Below are positions 6,979 through 13,855 of a DNA stretch of 20,166 bases, piece by piece (within the stretch, counting starts at the first letter, position 1; each line of letters opens with the position of its first letter). A program made the position numbers and the translations under genes. The DNA is taken from positions 1 through 20,166 of the forward strand of contig JAIRXA010000121.1 in assembly GCA_031268525.1 (NCBI GenBank). Reading direction: 5' to 3'. The notes under the pieces were generated by a model. The model was given only the letters and a program-made list of their open reading frames with translations. It ran no database searches and was not told the DNA's origin. The stretch is from Coriobacteriales bacterium (lineage in GTDB: Bacteria > Actinomycetota > Coriobacteriia > Coriobacteriales > UBA8131).

Positions 6979-8057
6979 AGCTGCGCTACTGCTTGCTTTT
7001 TCTGATGGTAGTCTTTGCGCTGGGAGTCTGTGGGATACTGTTCCTGTTCCCCGTGCCCGAAAATCCCGTGGATCTCTCCAAAATCAACGATATGATTCAG
7101 CGCGGACAGATTGTCGATAAAACCGTTTTTGCCGATGCGCAGACGCAGTGGCAAAGCTATCATACCCAACTACAAATCGGCATGATTACGATCCTTTTCT
7201 CCATAAGCGCCCTTGCCGCTCTTTTCCTCCTTGTTTTGTACCGAAGAATCCTGCGTCCCTTTCAGGATATGCGCCGTTTTGCAAAACGGGTAGCCGCTGG
7301 CGAGTTGGCTATCCCTTTGGAGATGGACAGACACAATGCGTTTGGCGCGTTCACCGAGAGCTTTGATCTCATGCGGGACGAGCTCCAACGGGCACGGGAC
7401 AGCGAGCAGGCCGCCGGGCAGTCCAAGCGAGAACTGGTGGCATCCCTCAGCCATGACATTCAGACCCCGGTTGCCTCCATCAAGGCAGTGGCGGAGCTGA
7501 TGGCGCTTACCGCCGAGGAAGACGAGCGTCAAAAACTGCAGATCATCCAGCAGAAGACCGGGCAGATACACACGCTGGTGACGGACCTTTTCCACACCAC
7601 ACTCAATGATCTGGACGCGCTTCCCGTGAACCCTGTTTCCTTCCCCAGCAGCCAGCTTGCCGAGTTGCTCGTGAGGTCGGATTATCTGAGCAGAGCGCGT
7701 ATCGGGGAAATCCCGGGCTGTCTGCTTGAGGCCGATGCGGTTCGGCTTGCGCAGGTCATCGACAACATCGTGGCGAATTCCTACAAATATGCCGATACCA
7801 CCATCGAGGTTACCGCCACCATGGACAGGGATGGGCTTGCCCTTACGCTGCGTGATTTTGGTCCGGGCGCGGCGGTGGAAGAACTGCCTCTGCTGTGCAG
7901 CAGATACTATCGGGGAGCTGCTGCACAGGGCAAAAGCGGCTACGGTCTGGGGATGTATGTCTCCCGCATGTTCATGGAGCGCATGGGTGGGCGGCTGGAA
8001 TGCTTCAACGCCGAGCCGGGCTTTGCGGTACGCCTGTGGCTGAGGCTCGATAGTTGA
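6975..8057 (+). CDS. Membrane sensor histidine kinase (HisKA type)
   Basis: Predicted 360 residues, GTG start overlapping the regulator stop. Layout: transmembrane helix 5-26, a short external loop of about 42 residues, transmembrane helix 69-90, HAMP linker 91-143, dimerisation/phosphotransfer helix with His160 in SLSHDIQTPVAS, and ATPase domain with N-box NIVANSYKYAD (264-274), G1 DFGPG (294-298) and G2 GYGLG (322-326). The external loop is too small to be an independent ligand-binding domain, which fits kinases that sense membrane stress or depend on a partner transporter. A transporter should follow but does not: the next gene is on the opposite strand, and a matching ABC/FtsX pair is about 10 kb away. 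Confidence 0.95.
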   Translation: MKLRYCLLFLMVVFALGVCGILFLFPVPENPVDLSKINDMIQRGQIVDKTVFADAQTQWQSYHTQLQIGMITILFSISALAALFLLVLYRRILRPFQDMRRFAKRVAAGELAIPLEMDRHNAFGAFTESFDLMRDELQRARDSEQAAGQSKRELVASLSHDIQTPVASIKAVAELMALTAEEDERQKLQIIQQKTGQIHTLVTDLFHTTLNDLDALPVNPVSFPSSQLAELLVRSDYLSRARIGEIPGCLLEADAVRLAQVIDNIVANSYKYADTTIEVTATMDRDGLALTLRDFGPGAAVEELPLLCSRYYRGAAAQGKSGYGLGMYVSRMFMERMGGRLECFNAEPGFAVRLWLRLDS

Positions 8058-8118
8058 GGCATCGAAGACTATTTTGAGATGGAAAAGACGAGTAACGAGC
8101 GGCGATCTGACCTCACGT

Positions 8119-9300
8119 TTACCTGAACAGCGGTATCCTATCCAAAAGGAAATCCTCAGTTGTGCAGCCGCTGGTGCCAACCACGAGGAGTAGAGCCTCC
8201 GGATAGGCCTCCATGAACGCCTGACCACCTCCGAGTCCCTTGATGCGTCCGCTCTTAACCTCAACGGCTGTTACCCTTTCTCCTTGCTGCAAGACGAAGT
8301 CGACCTCTTTGCCCCTATCCCGCCACCAGTAGACCGCGAAGCCTTCCTCTTTGCCGCGAGCGAGCAGGTGCGCGCCAATGGCACTCTCCACAAGATGGCC
8401 TCGTGCTTCGGCATCATTTCGGAGCCTGTCGCGACCTGAGCCTTCCGCATAGGTGAGCAACGCGGTATCAAAGACCATGAACCGAGGCGAACTTGAGCGT
8501 GTCCTTGCGGCCTTCATTGAAAACTTCTGCAGACCGCAAAGCATCTCCGCTTTTGTGAGCTGATCAAGGTAGTGGGCAAGGGTGACGGTGTTGCCAACGT
8601 CCTGCAATTGCCCCAGTATCTTGGTGTAGGAAAGCTCCTGAGCTGAGTAACTCGCGCCCAGCCTGAAAAGCGCTCTGAGCAGAGCCGGTTTCCGAATCTC
8701 CTCAAGCGACAAAACATCCAAAGAGATTGTGGGCTCGACAATCGATGTCTCCAGATATCTGGCCCAGCGTGTCTCATCTCCAATCAGGGAAGCCGCCCCC
8801 GGATAACCACCAAAGAAGAGAAAGTCATCGAGGCTGTAATCAAAGGCTGCCTGACACTCAGCTAAATTCCAATGGTGCGAGTACATGACCTCAAAACGTC
8901 CCATCAGAGACTCCTCGAGCCCCTTGCGCAAAAGCATCGTTGACGAACCGGTGAGCAGCACCTTCAGAGGCACTTTCTTCCGTGAATCCTCGTCCCAAAG
9001 CGACTTCACGACCGTAGTCCACTGTGGCACCTTTTGGACCTCATCGATGACGAGAAGTGCTTCGGGCTGAGACGTTGAAACCAGCATTCTCGCAAGGGCC
9101 CATTCATTGGAAAGCCACTCCCGGGAAAGCACCGTTGCGTCATCTGCGCTGGAGTAGCGATACGGAAAAGCAACTCCCTCAAGCGCCTGAGTGACAGCCG
9201 TAGTCTTGCCGGTCTGCCTTGGACCGGTGGCCACCTGCACAAAACGCCGCGGCTCCGCGATCCCGTCTTCTATCTGCCTGACCAAATCTCTCCTGAACAT
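8119..9300 (-). CDS. AAA ATPase with DUF4143-type C-terminus
   Basis: Predicted 393 residues. Walker A GPRQTGKT at 26-33 and Walker B LLVIDE at 82-87, followed by LTGSS (117-121, sensor-1-like). The C-terminal half matches the DUF4143 pattern: YTKILGQLQDVGNTVTLAHY (225-244), a helical winged-helix-like part, and a terminal domain with EVDFVL (332-337) and AVEVKSG (345-351). The latter has the spacing of a PD-(D/E)xK nuclease-like fold. These ATPases are widespread in anaerobes and have no established function; some have been proposed as mobile or defence-associated. Start ATG 9300 has GGAAG 5 nt upstream; a TTG four codons earlier is the alternative. It faces the kinase gene, with 61 bp and no clear terminator between the two stops. 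Confidence 0.88.
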   Translation of the reverse strand: MFRRDLVRQIEDGIAEPRRFVQVATGPRQTGKTTAVTQALEGVAFPYRYSSADDATVLSREWLSNEWALARMLVSTSQPEALLVIDEVQKVPQWTTVVKSLWDEDSRKKVPLKVLLTGSSTMLLRKGLEESLMGRFEVMYSHHWNLAECQAAFDYSLDDFLFFGGYPGAASLIGDETRWARYLETSIVEPTISLDVLSLEEIRKPALLRALFRLGASYSAQELSYTKILGQLQDVGNTVTLAHYLDQLTKAEMLCGLQKFSMKAARTRSSSPRFMVFDTALLTYAEGSGRDRLRNDAEARGHLVESAIGAHLLARGKEEGFAVYWWRDRGKEVDFVLQQGERVTAVEVKSGRIKGLGGGQAFMEAYPEALLLVVGTSGCTTEDFLLDRIPLFR

Positions 9301-9375
9301 CAAATCTTCCAATCCGCAACCGTTCCGGACAAGGGCGCGAAAATAAGCTGTACGAATAGTTTAAACATAATGAGC

Positions 9376-9405
9376 AATATACTAGATATAATGAGTAAAA
9401 TGCAA
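9376..9405 (-). promoter_or_regulatory. Candidate promoter of the DUF4143 ATPase gene
   Basis: On the minus strand, TTGCAT (9405-9400), an 18-bp spacer, then TATATT (9381-9376), about 75 nt before the ATG at 9300. The surrounding DNA is markedly A+T-rich. Based on consensus matching only. Confidence 0.45.
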
Positions 9406-9479
9406 TACAGATTCGCGCATAGACAGAGTGTGATAGGAGGTCGTGTTGCACACGCCCCTCGGCACCTCCCAGTTCTCAG

Positions 9480-9528
9480 CCATCCCCAAAAGCAGGCAGC
9501 TGAAGATTTAAGGAACAGTTAAGGCTTG
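9480..9528 (+). repeat. 49-bp regulatory repeat, left copy (TTAAGG pair)
   Basis: Matches 18375-18423 at 46 of 49 positions, with weaker similarity continuing upstream. It carries TTAAGG at 9508-9513 and again at 9519-9524, one helical turn (11 bp) apart, which is the form of OmpR-family binding sites. Unlike the right copy, no transporter gene follows; the next gene downstream is the 3' end of a LysR gene on the other strand. It looks like an orphan duplicate of the ABC operon control region. Confidence 0.8.
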
Positions 9529-9530
9529 AA

Positions 9531-9553
9531 GACAAAAAGGCGCCCTTTTTGTC
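9531..9553. terminator. Hairpin GACAAAAAGG-CGC-CCTTTTTGTC
   Basis: Perfect 10-bp stem with a 3-nt loop starting 2 nt after the left copy of the regulatory repeat. The T-run lies in the 3' arm of the stem and not after it, so it is less canonical than the terminator at 18458. It could end short transcripts starting in the repeat, or act in both directions. The stem's GACAAAA/TTTTGTC also resembles REP stems. Confidence 0.5.
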
Positions 9554-9663
9554 CGTGGTCATGCGATTACCCGAAAAGTCCAGTTGGAATACCGATATGC
9601 CTCCGTGTTTCGGGGGCAGTTCGTTGAGTTGGATAGGCTACATCCTCTGTCTCTGTCTCATAT

Positions 9664-10578
9664 CTACAAAACGGGTGCAATGCGTGGCTTGTCTTGCATC
9701 TTGTGGCAGGTCTCAACAAATATTTTTACGATTGGATTCTCAGATTTGCTATTGTACAGCAGATATGTTGAGTAAAAACAGTTCTCATCATCAAACAAAA
9801 TCTCAACTAAATTGGGATTGTATCTGGTTAATCTACCTGCAAAGTCATTTCCTAAGAGCACTTCGTTTGGTTTAACGCTGAGTATGAATTCGTTTGTATC
9901 GTTCAAATCCTTTAGGTGAACGCGCGGTTCCATCCCAAAACGCCTGTAGGCAATTTTCATGCCATCAAGCCATGTGGAAAACTGTCTATTCGTCGAGCAG
10001 ATTAGAGAGCAATCAGCGAGCTGACTAAAGAGAATTGGCTGTTTATTCAATAGGGGGTTATCTTTGTGTACCCAGGCACTAAAATGAGCATCTCCGAGCC
10101 ACTCGCAAACAAATCCGTCTGCTAATTCCCGGGCGTCGTCAAATATAATTCCAATGTCTGCATCGCCATTTTCTATCGATTCGCGGATGCTGGAGGACCT
10201 GTTCTCATAAAAAACCAAAGACTGTTTGGAGTGTATATTCTGAATATCAGAGATGCAAGCAAATATCAGATCCATATAGGGAGCATCACCGGTTATTGCG
10301 CAGACAGATAAGACGGGATTATCATTTCGTGCCATCGACCTTCCTTGTTCAATCGCAATGTCGAGGTTGTTAATGATTTCACTAATCGATTCAAGATAGT
10401 TTTTTCCTGCAGGAGTGAGTTCAACTGGATTTCGATTCAGGAGCTTAAAGCCAAGTTCCTTCTCCAGACCTGTGATATGGCGGCTGAGGCTGGGCTGAGA
10501 AAGATTCAACTCTAATGCGGCAGCCGTAAAACTCAGATGTGTTGCAAGAACCCTGAATTCGCGTGAGTAATCTAACAA
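9664..10578 (-). CDS. LysR-family transcriptional regulator
   Basis: Predicted 304 residues, typical LysR length. The N-terminal winged HTH is at about 1-60: FRVLATHLSFTAAALELNLS followed by QPSLSRHITGLEKELGFKLL, the classic LysR recognition helix and wing. The remainder is the periplasmic-binding-protein-like effector domain (about 90-300), including the family-type DADIGIIFDD. The start is TTG 10578: GGAGG lies 7 nt upstream, and the protein then begins MLDYSREF, right where LysR proteins begin. The longer open frame upstream is only the leader. It is divergent from a Tat flavoprotein gene 213 bp away, the standard arrangement for a LysR activator and its target, so it probably senses that reductase's substrate. 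Lower G+C than the core genes. Confidence 0.92.
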   Translation of the reverse strand: MLDYSREFRVLATHLSFTAAALELNLSQPSLSRHITGLEKELGFKLLNRNPVELTPAGKNYLESISEIINNLDIAIEQGRSMARNDNPVLSVCAITGDAPYMDLIFACISDIQNIHSKQSLVFYENRSSSIRESIENGDADIGIIFDDARELADGFVCEWLGDAHFSAWVHKDNPLLNKQPILFSQLADCSLICSTNRQFSTWLDGMKIAYRRFGMEPRVHLKDLNDTNEFILSVKPNEVLLGNDFAGRLTRYNPNLVEILFDDENCFYSTYLLYNSKSENPIVKIFVETCHKMQDKPRIAPVL

Positions 10579-10668
10579 AACTTCTCCTCCAACTATTGAT
10601 AACCTGAATCCATCGGCAATAAAGCTATCTGTTCTCGTGTAAGCGGGGCTTCTCTCTTCTAGCTTCTC

Positions 10669-10722
10669 ATGCAGAATGTGCATAGTATAATGCAAAACTG
10701 CTCTAGCGCCATATCTGATATG
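10669..10722 (+). promoter_or_regulatory. Divergent promoter region with two palindromes
   Basis: ATGCA-GAATG-TGCAT (10669-10683) abuts a consensus -10 TATAAT (10686-10691) on the plus strand. A second palindrome, CATATC-T-GATATG (10710-10722), lies in the leader. No TTGACA-like -35 precedes the TATAAT, consistent with an activator-dependent promoter. The first palindrome sits where a bound LysR protein would touch RNA polymerase. Assignment of either site to this regulator is an inference. Confidence 0.5.
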
Positions 10723-10791
10723 GAGGTCATTCCCCATTGGTTGCCTTCTACAATTATTGCCAGTAGATCTCTCAACAGAAGGAGGAGAACC

Positions 10792-12507
10792 ATGGATATC
10801 AGTCGTAGAGGTTTTTTGGGAAGTGCTTTGCTTGTTGGCGGAGCAGCTGCTGTAGGTTCTTTAGCTGGATGCGCAAGCACACCGGATCAGGCTACGGAAA
10901 CTACTGCAGAAGTAACTTCAGGTGCACCACCAACACGCGATGACATCATTGTTCCTCACACAGCATCAGAGAAAACCGCGAGTTTTGGTTTCTGTACATT
11001 CGACACCGAGGAGCCACCACCATTGGATCCTCCTGCCACATGGGATTACGAGGTTGATGTTGTGGTAGCAGGCACTGGCGGAGGATTAGCAGCTGCATCT
11101 CGCTGTGCCTCAAGTGGCAAGTCAGTGATAGCGTTGGAAGCAAATAACATTCATGGAGGCGTAAGCAAGAGTGCCTGTCTGTACTATTTTGCCACCGGCA
11201 CAAAATGCCAACTTGAAGCAGGCATACCCGATATCACTGAAATGCTCCGTGAGCAAACGCTGGCACTTTACCCTCCCGGAGAACGATATGAGAAGCATGT
11301 GGATAACTGCCTCAAGGGGATGAAGGATCTTGTAGCTTGGACCGAAGAACTCGGTTTTGCCTGGGAACCGGGCTGGATAGATGGTGAGCAAAAGGTTGTA
11401 TTCACCGTTGCACCTGTTGGATCACAAGACGGAGGTAATTCTTTCAGGATGCTCACCGAGATCGAGAATTTCTATGACAAGGTATTCTTGGATAACGGCG
11501 GTGAATACTTCTTCGAAACAAGAATATCCGGCTTGGTAATGGAAAATGGTGAAATCATAGGTGTGCAAGCAACGCCAAATAGCGGCGAACCATTCTTTAT
11601 CAAGGCAGAAAAGGGAGTTATCCTTGCTACCGGAGGTATGGCAAACAATATCAATATGATGAAGCGCTATTGCCCCGATGCTTTTTATCGCTCAATGGTT
11701 TCAAACGCGAGCAACTTTGATAATGGTGAGGGCATTCGCCTTGGTCTTGGAGCAGGCGCAGGACTCGATGGATACAATAATCGTGGAGTCTTTGACGGTG
11801 GTATCGAAGGCGTTGACTGGAATCACATGCTCTATGATGCTGACATTCAGATTGCTCGCCAACCATGGCTCCAGATTGATATTTTGGGTGAGCAGATGAA
11901 ATATGATATTGCCGAATATTCCGTAGTGGGAGAAACCATAGCAAGAATGCCTGAGGCAAAAATATTCAGCTTCTTTGATGCTAATTGGGAAGAGTATTGC
12001 GAAGGTTTTGTCTTGCCGATGTGTCGCAATCTCACAAAGCCAGACATGCCCAATCAGGAGCGTTGGATGGGTGCCTTGGATAATGACTATAGAAACGGCG
12101 TTAATAGAGCTATTGAAGAGGATCGCATTAAGTCTGGAAATACCCCAGAAGAACTTGCAGAAAAACTGGGCATTGCACCTGAGTATGTTAAGGCAGCCTT
12201 TGATAAATGGAACGAAATGGTAGCGTCAGGTGATGGCAGCGCCTATGGATATCAACCTGAGTGGCTGCATCCTTTGGACACGCCGCCGTTCTACGGACAG
12301 GCGTTGGGCGCAATGACATTTTCAACTCGTGCTGGCCTTGCTATTTCAGAGAATCAGGAAGTCCTTGCTGAAGATGGCAAAGTAATTCCAGGCCTTTATG
12401 CAGCAGGAATGACATCGGGGCGTCCAGCTTATTGCATTTGTGGTGATGTGGGATACGCTGCAACATCCTCATTCCTGGCCGCAAATCATATTCTCGCTAC
12501 GAGATAA
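10792..12507 (+). CDS. Tat-exported FAD-dependent oxidoreductase lipoprotein (fumarate reductase flavoprotein family)
   Basis: Predicted 571 residues. N-terminus MDISRRGFLGSALLVGG is a twin-arginine signal and LAGC (Cys27) a lipobox, so the folded flavoprotein is exported and lipid-anchored outside the membrane. A 60-residue Thr/Pro/Ala-rich spacer follows. The dinucleotide fold has GTGGGLA at 94-100 and the ribose-binding Glu116 at the end of strand 2. The C-terminus contains GKVIPGLYAAGMTSG, the FAD-contacting signature of the FAD_binding_2/fumarate reductase family. No FMN-binding or haem domain is fused and no cytochrome gene is adjacent, so the electron donor must be encoded elsewhere. 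Start: GGAGGAG 7 nt before ATG 10792. In Eggerthellaceae such enzymes reduce varied organic acceptors; the substrate here cannot be read from sequence. Probably activated by the divergent LysR protein. Confidence 0.92.
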   Translation: MDISRRGFLGSALLVGGAAAVGSLAGCASTPDQATETTAEVTSGAPPTRDDIIVPHTASEKTASFGFCTFDTEEPPPLDPPATWDYEVDVVVAGTGGGLAAASRCASSGKSVIALEANNIHGGVSKSACLYYFATGTKCQLEAGIPDITEMLREQTLALYPPGERYEKHVDNCLKGMKDLVAWTEELGFAWEPGWIDGEQKVVFTVAPVGSQDGGNSFRMLTEIENFYDKVFLDNGGEYFFETRISGLVMENGEIIGVQATPNSGEPFFIKAEKGVILATGGMANNINMMKRYCPDAFYRSMVSNASNFDNGEGIRLGLGAGAGLDGYNNRGVFDGGIEGVDWNHMLYDADIQIARQPWLQIDILGEQMKYDIAEYSVVGETIARMPEAKIFSFFDANWEEYCEGFVLPMCRNLTKPDMPNQERWMGALDNDYRNGVNRAIEEDRIKSGNTPEELAEKLGIAPEYVKAAFDKWNEMVASGDGSAYGYQPEWLHPLDTPPFYGQALGAMTFSTRAGLAISENQEVLAEDGKVIPGLYAAGMTSGRPAYCICGDVGYAATSSFLAANHILATR

Positions 12508-12564
12508 GAGATATCAGCTTTTTGTGGCTGCAACATAAGCCTCTGAAACAAAACGTGTCATCAA

Positions 12565-12597
12565 GAGATCCTCGGTCATCAAATGGCCGAGGATCTC
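12565..12597. terminator. Stable hairpin downstream of the first flavoprotein gene
   Basis: GAGATCCTCGG (12565-12575) pairs perfectly with CCGAGGATCTC (12587-12597), with further pairing inside the loop. It lies 58 nt after the TAA. There is no U-tract after it, so it is a transcript-end or stabilising structure more than a proven intrinsic terminator. Confidence 0.5.
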
Positions 12598-12612
12598 GGT
12601 CTAATAACGTGT

Positions 12613-12655
12613 GTGCCAAAAGCGTGTGTCAAAAGGGACGGTTCGATTTTGGCAC
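12613..12655 (+). repeat. REP element, left of the transposase
   Basis: A 43-bp unit whose reverse complement recurs at 13509-13551; the inner 30 bp (12626-12655) differ at one base. It forms a hairpin of GTG(T/C)CAAAA with TTTTGGCAC around the loop GGGACGGTTCGA. It ends 20 nt before the transposase start codon. Confidence 0.9.
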
Positions 12656-12675
12656 ATTCTGGCAAAAAAGGTATC

Positions 12676-13479
12676 ATGTATCACATGACCAGAAGCGCCA
12701 GACAGATAAGCGAGACCGGTGTCTACCACGTTGTCTTTCGTGGGGTCAACCACTGCCATCTGTTTGAACAGGACTCCGACCATATCCGCTTCCTCGAGAT
12801 TGTCAAGTCTGCCAAGGAAAAACAGGCCTTTGATATATACGCATATTGCCTGATGAGTAACCATGTCCACCTTCTGTTGCGTGAAGACAACCCGTATGAC
12901 CTACCCCAGATTATGCGCAGGATACTTGCGCCTTATGCTGGCTGGTTCAATCGCGCATACAAGCGCAGTGGAGCGCTGATTTCGAACAGATACACGAGCG
13001 AGCCCGTTACCACTGACAGCCATCTGCTCACTGTCTTGCGCTACATCCACCAAAACCCCGCCTCCGCGGGTATGGTAAAGGCGCCAGGCGACTACCGGTG
13101 GAGCAGCTACAGTGACTACCTGGGTGTCAAGGGCTCCATAACCGCAACCGGCATGGTATTGGGTATGTTCTCGGATAATGAACAGAGGGCCGTAGAGGGC
13201 TTCAAGGAGTTTCACGAAAAGTCCGTCACACAAAGCCCTTCGATTCCCGAGGGTAAGAAGCTCTCTAAAGATGAAGTGCTTGTAGGGATAAGGGCGGCAC
13301 TCGGTGGCATAGAGCCACTGTCTCTACCTGCGATAGACAGCAGAGATGAGCGAGACCGTCTGCTTTTGATGCTGCGCTCAAAAGGGTATTCCATCAGGCA
13401 GATAGAAAGAGCCACCGGGGTCTCTCGTGGCATAGTCACGAGATGCGGTCGCCTGCTGCGTGACTCGGTAGAACAGTAA
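12676..13479 (+). CDS. REP-associated tyrosine transposase (RAYT, Y1_Tnp/IS200-like)
   Basis: Predicted 267 residues. Fold-defining motifs: TGVYHVVFRG near the N-terminus, HUH metal site HVH at 63-65 in LMSNHVHLLL, and catalytic Tyr123 in LRYIHQNPASAG, the form seen in single-copy RAYT proteins that process REP sequences. A C-terminal extension with KGYSIRQIERATGVSRGIVTRC (an HTH-like segment, about residues 235-257) distinguishes it from minimal IS200 transposases. ATG 12676 is chosen for AAGG 4 nt upstream; ATG 12685 is possible. The gene is framed by inverted REP copies at 12613-12655 and 13509-13551, and further copies occur at 6058 and 19281-19376. The motifs look intact, so the enzyme is probably active as a single-strand DNA nuclease/transposase. 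Confidence 0.93.
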   Translation: MYHMTRSARQISETGVYHVVFRGVNHCHLFEQDSDHIRFLEIVKSAKEKQAFDIYAYCLMSNHVHLLLREDNPYDLPQIMRRILAPYAGWFNRAYKRSGALISNRYTSEPVTTDSHLLTVLRYIHQNPASAGMVKAPGDYRWSSYSDYLGVKGSITATGMVLGMFSDNEQRAVEGFKEFHEKSVTQSPSIPEGKKLSKDEVLVGIRAALGGIEPLSLPAIDSRDERDRLLLMLRSKGYSIRQIERATGVSRGIVTRCGRLLRDSVEQ

Positions 13480-13508
13480 GCGAGCGTCCCACTTCAGACA
13501 GGGAGTAT

Positions 13509-13551
13509 GTGCCAAAATCGAACCGTCCCTTTTGGCACGTTCTTTTGGCAC
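13509..13551 (-). repeat. REP element, right of the transposase (inverted)
   Basis: Reverse complement of the left copy. The core at 13509-13538 is a perfect 9-bp stem GTGCCAAAA/TTTTGGCAC with a 12-nt loop TCGAACCGTCCC. It is followed by a further TTTTGGCAC at 13543-13551, so the outer arm could pair instead of the inner one. It lies 29 nt after the transposase stop. Confidence 0.9.
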
Positions 13552-13644
13552 TGTCCCTTGAGTGGTGATCTTGCGGGGTATGAGATCGAGCTTCAAGGTT
13601 TATCATTGGATGATGTTGCAGAGTCTGTTTCTTCTCAGGAAGGC

Positions 13645-13695
13645 TGTCAGGCAATGGACAGGGGGCAAAGGTGTCAGGACGTATTGCCTGACACC
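13645..13695 (+). other. Overlapping alternative hairpins
   Basis: TGTCAGGCAAT (13645-13655) pairs perfectly with ATTGCCTGACA (13683-13693). GGTGTCAGG (13670-13678) pairs with CCTGACACC (13687-13695), using the same 3' arm. Only one can form at a time. Confidence 0.7.
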
Positions 13696-13709
13696 CTCAA
13701 GCACAGCAA

Positions 13710-13740
13710 CAACCCCAGTCGTAAGAAACGACTGGGGTTG
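13710..13740. terminator. Strong 12-bp hairpin between converging genes
   Basis: CAACCCCAGTCG (13710-13721), loop TAAGAAA, CGACTGGGGTTG (13729-13740): a perfect 12-bp stem. It sits between the converging transposase and flavoprotein genes, so a bidirectional transcript-end role is likely, but neither side has a U-tract. It is unrelated in sequence to the REP family. Confidence 0.55.
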
Positions 13741-13855
13741 AGTAATCGCCCTTCAAGCTGCTGAGCTGCCGATGAAAAAAGTACCAGCTCAACGTTTCGT
13801 GAGGCATAGGCAGCAGGCGTCGTGGAATAGCTTGGGAAGGAATCGGGAAAGCGAG

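Larger units (their letters stand above)
9301..9663. other. 363-bp intergenic region with promoter, regulatory repeat and hairpin
   Basis: No coding sequence is supported here. From left to right it holds an A+T-rich promoter segment for the ATPase gene (9360-9410, with ATAATGAG repeated at 9367 and 9389), the 49-bp repeat with the TTAAGG pair (9480-9528) and a strong hairpin (9531-9553). From 9560 to 9663 nothing recognisable was seen. Confidence 0.7.
13480..13855. other. 376-bp intergenic region of REP and hairpin structures
   Basis: No credible gene. It holds the right REP (13509-13551), a segment with two mutually exclusive hairpins (13645-13695) and a very strong 12-bp-stem hairpin (13710-13740). 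From 13741 to 13855, between that hairpin and the stop of the second flavoprotein gene, nothing further was recognised. Confidence 0.7.

Noticed and set aside
9549..9875. Plus-strand open frames
   Set aside because: They overlap the 3' end of the clearly supported LysR gene and show no domain features.
10579..10737. N-terminal extension of the LysR protein
   Set aside because: LysR proteins begin at the HTH; TTG 10578 with GGAGG gives that start, and the extension covers the divergent promoter palindromes.
13507..13764. Plus-strand open frame downstream of the transposase
   Set aside because: Composed of REP and hairpin DNA, with no ribosome site and no protein-like pattern.
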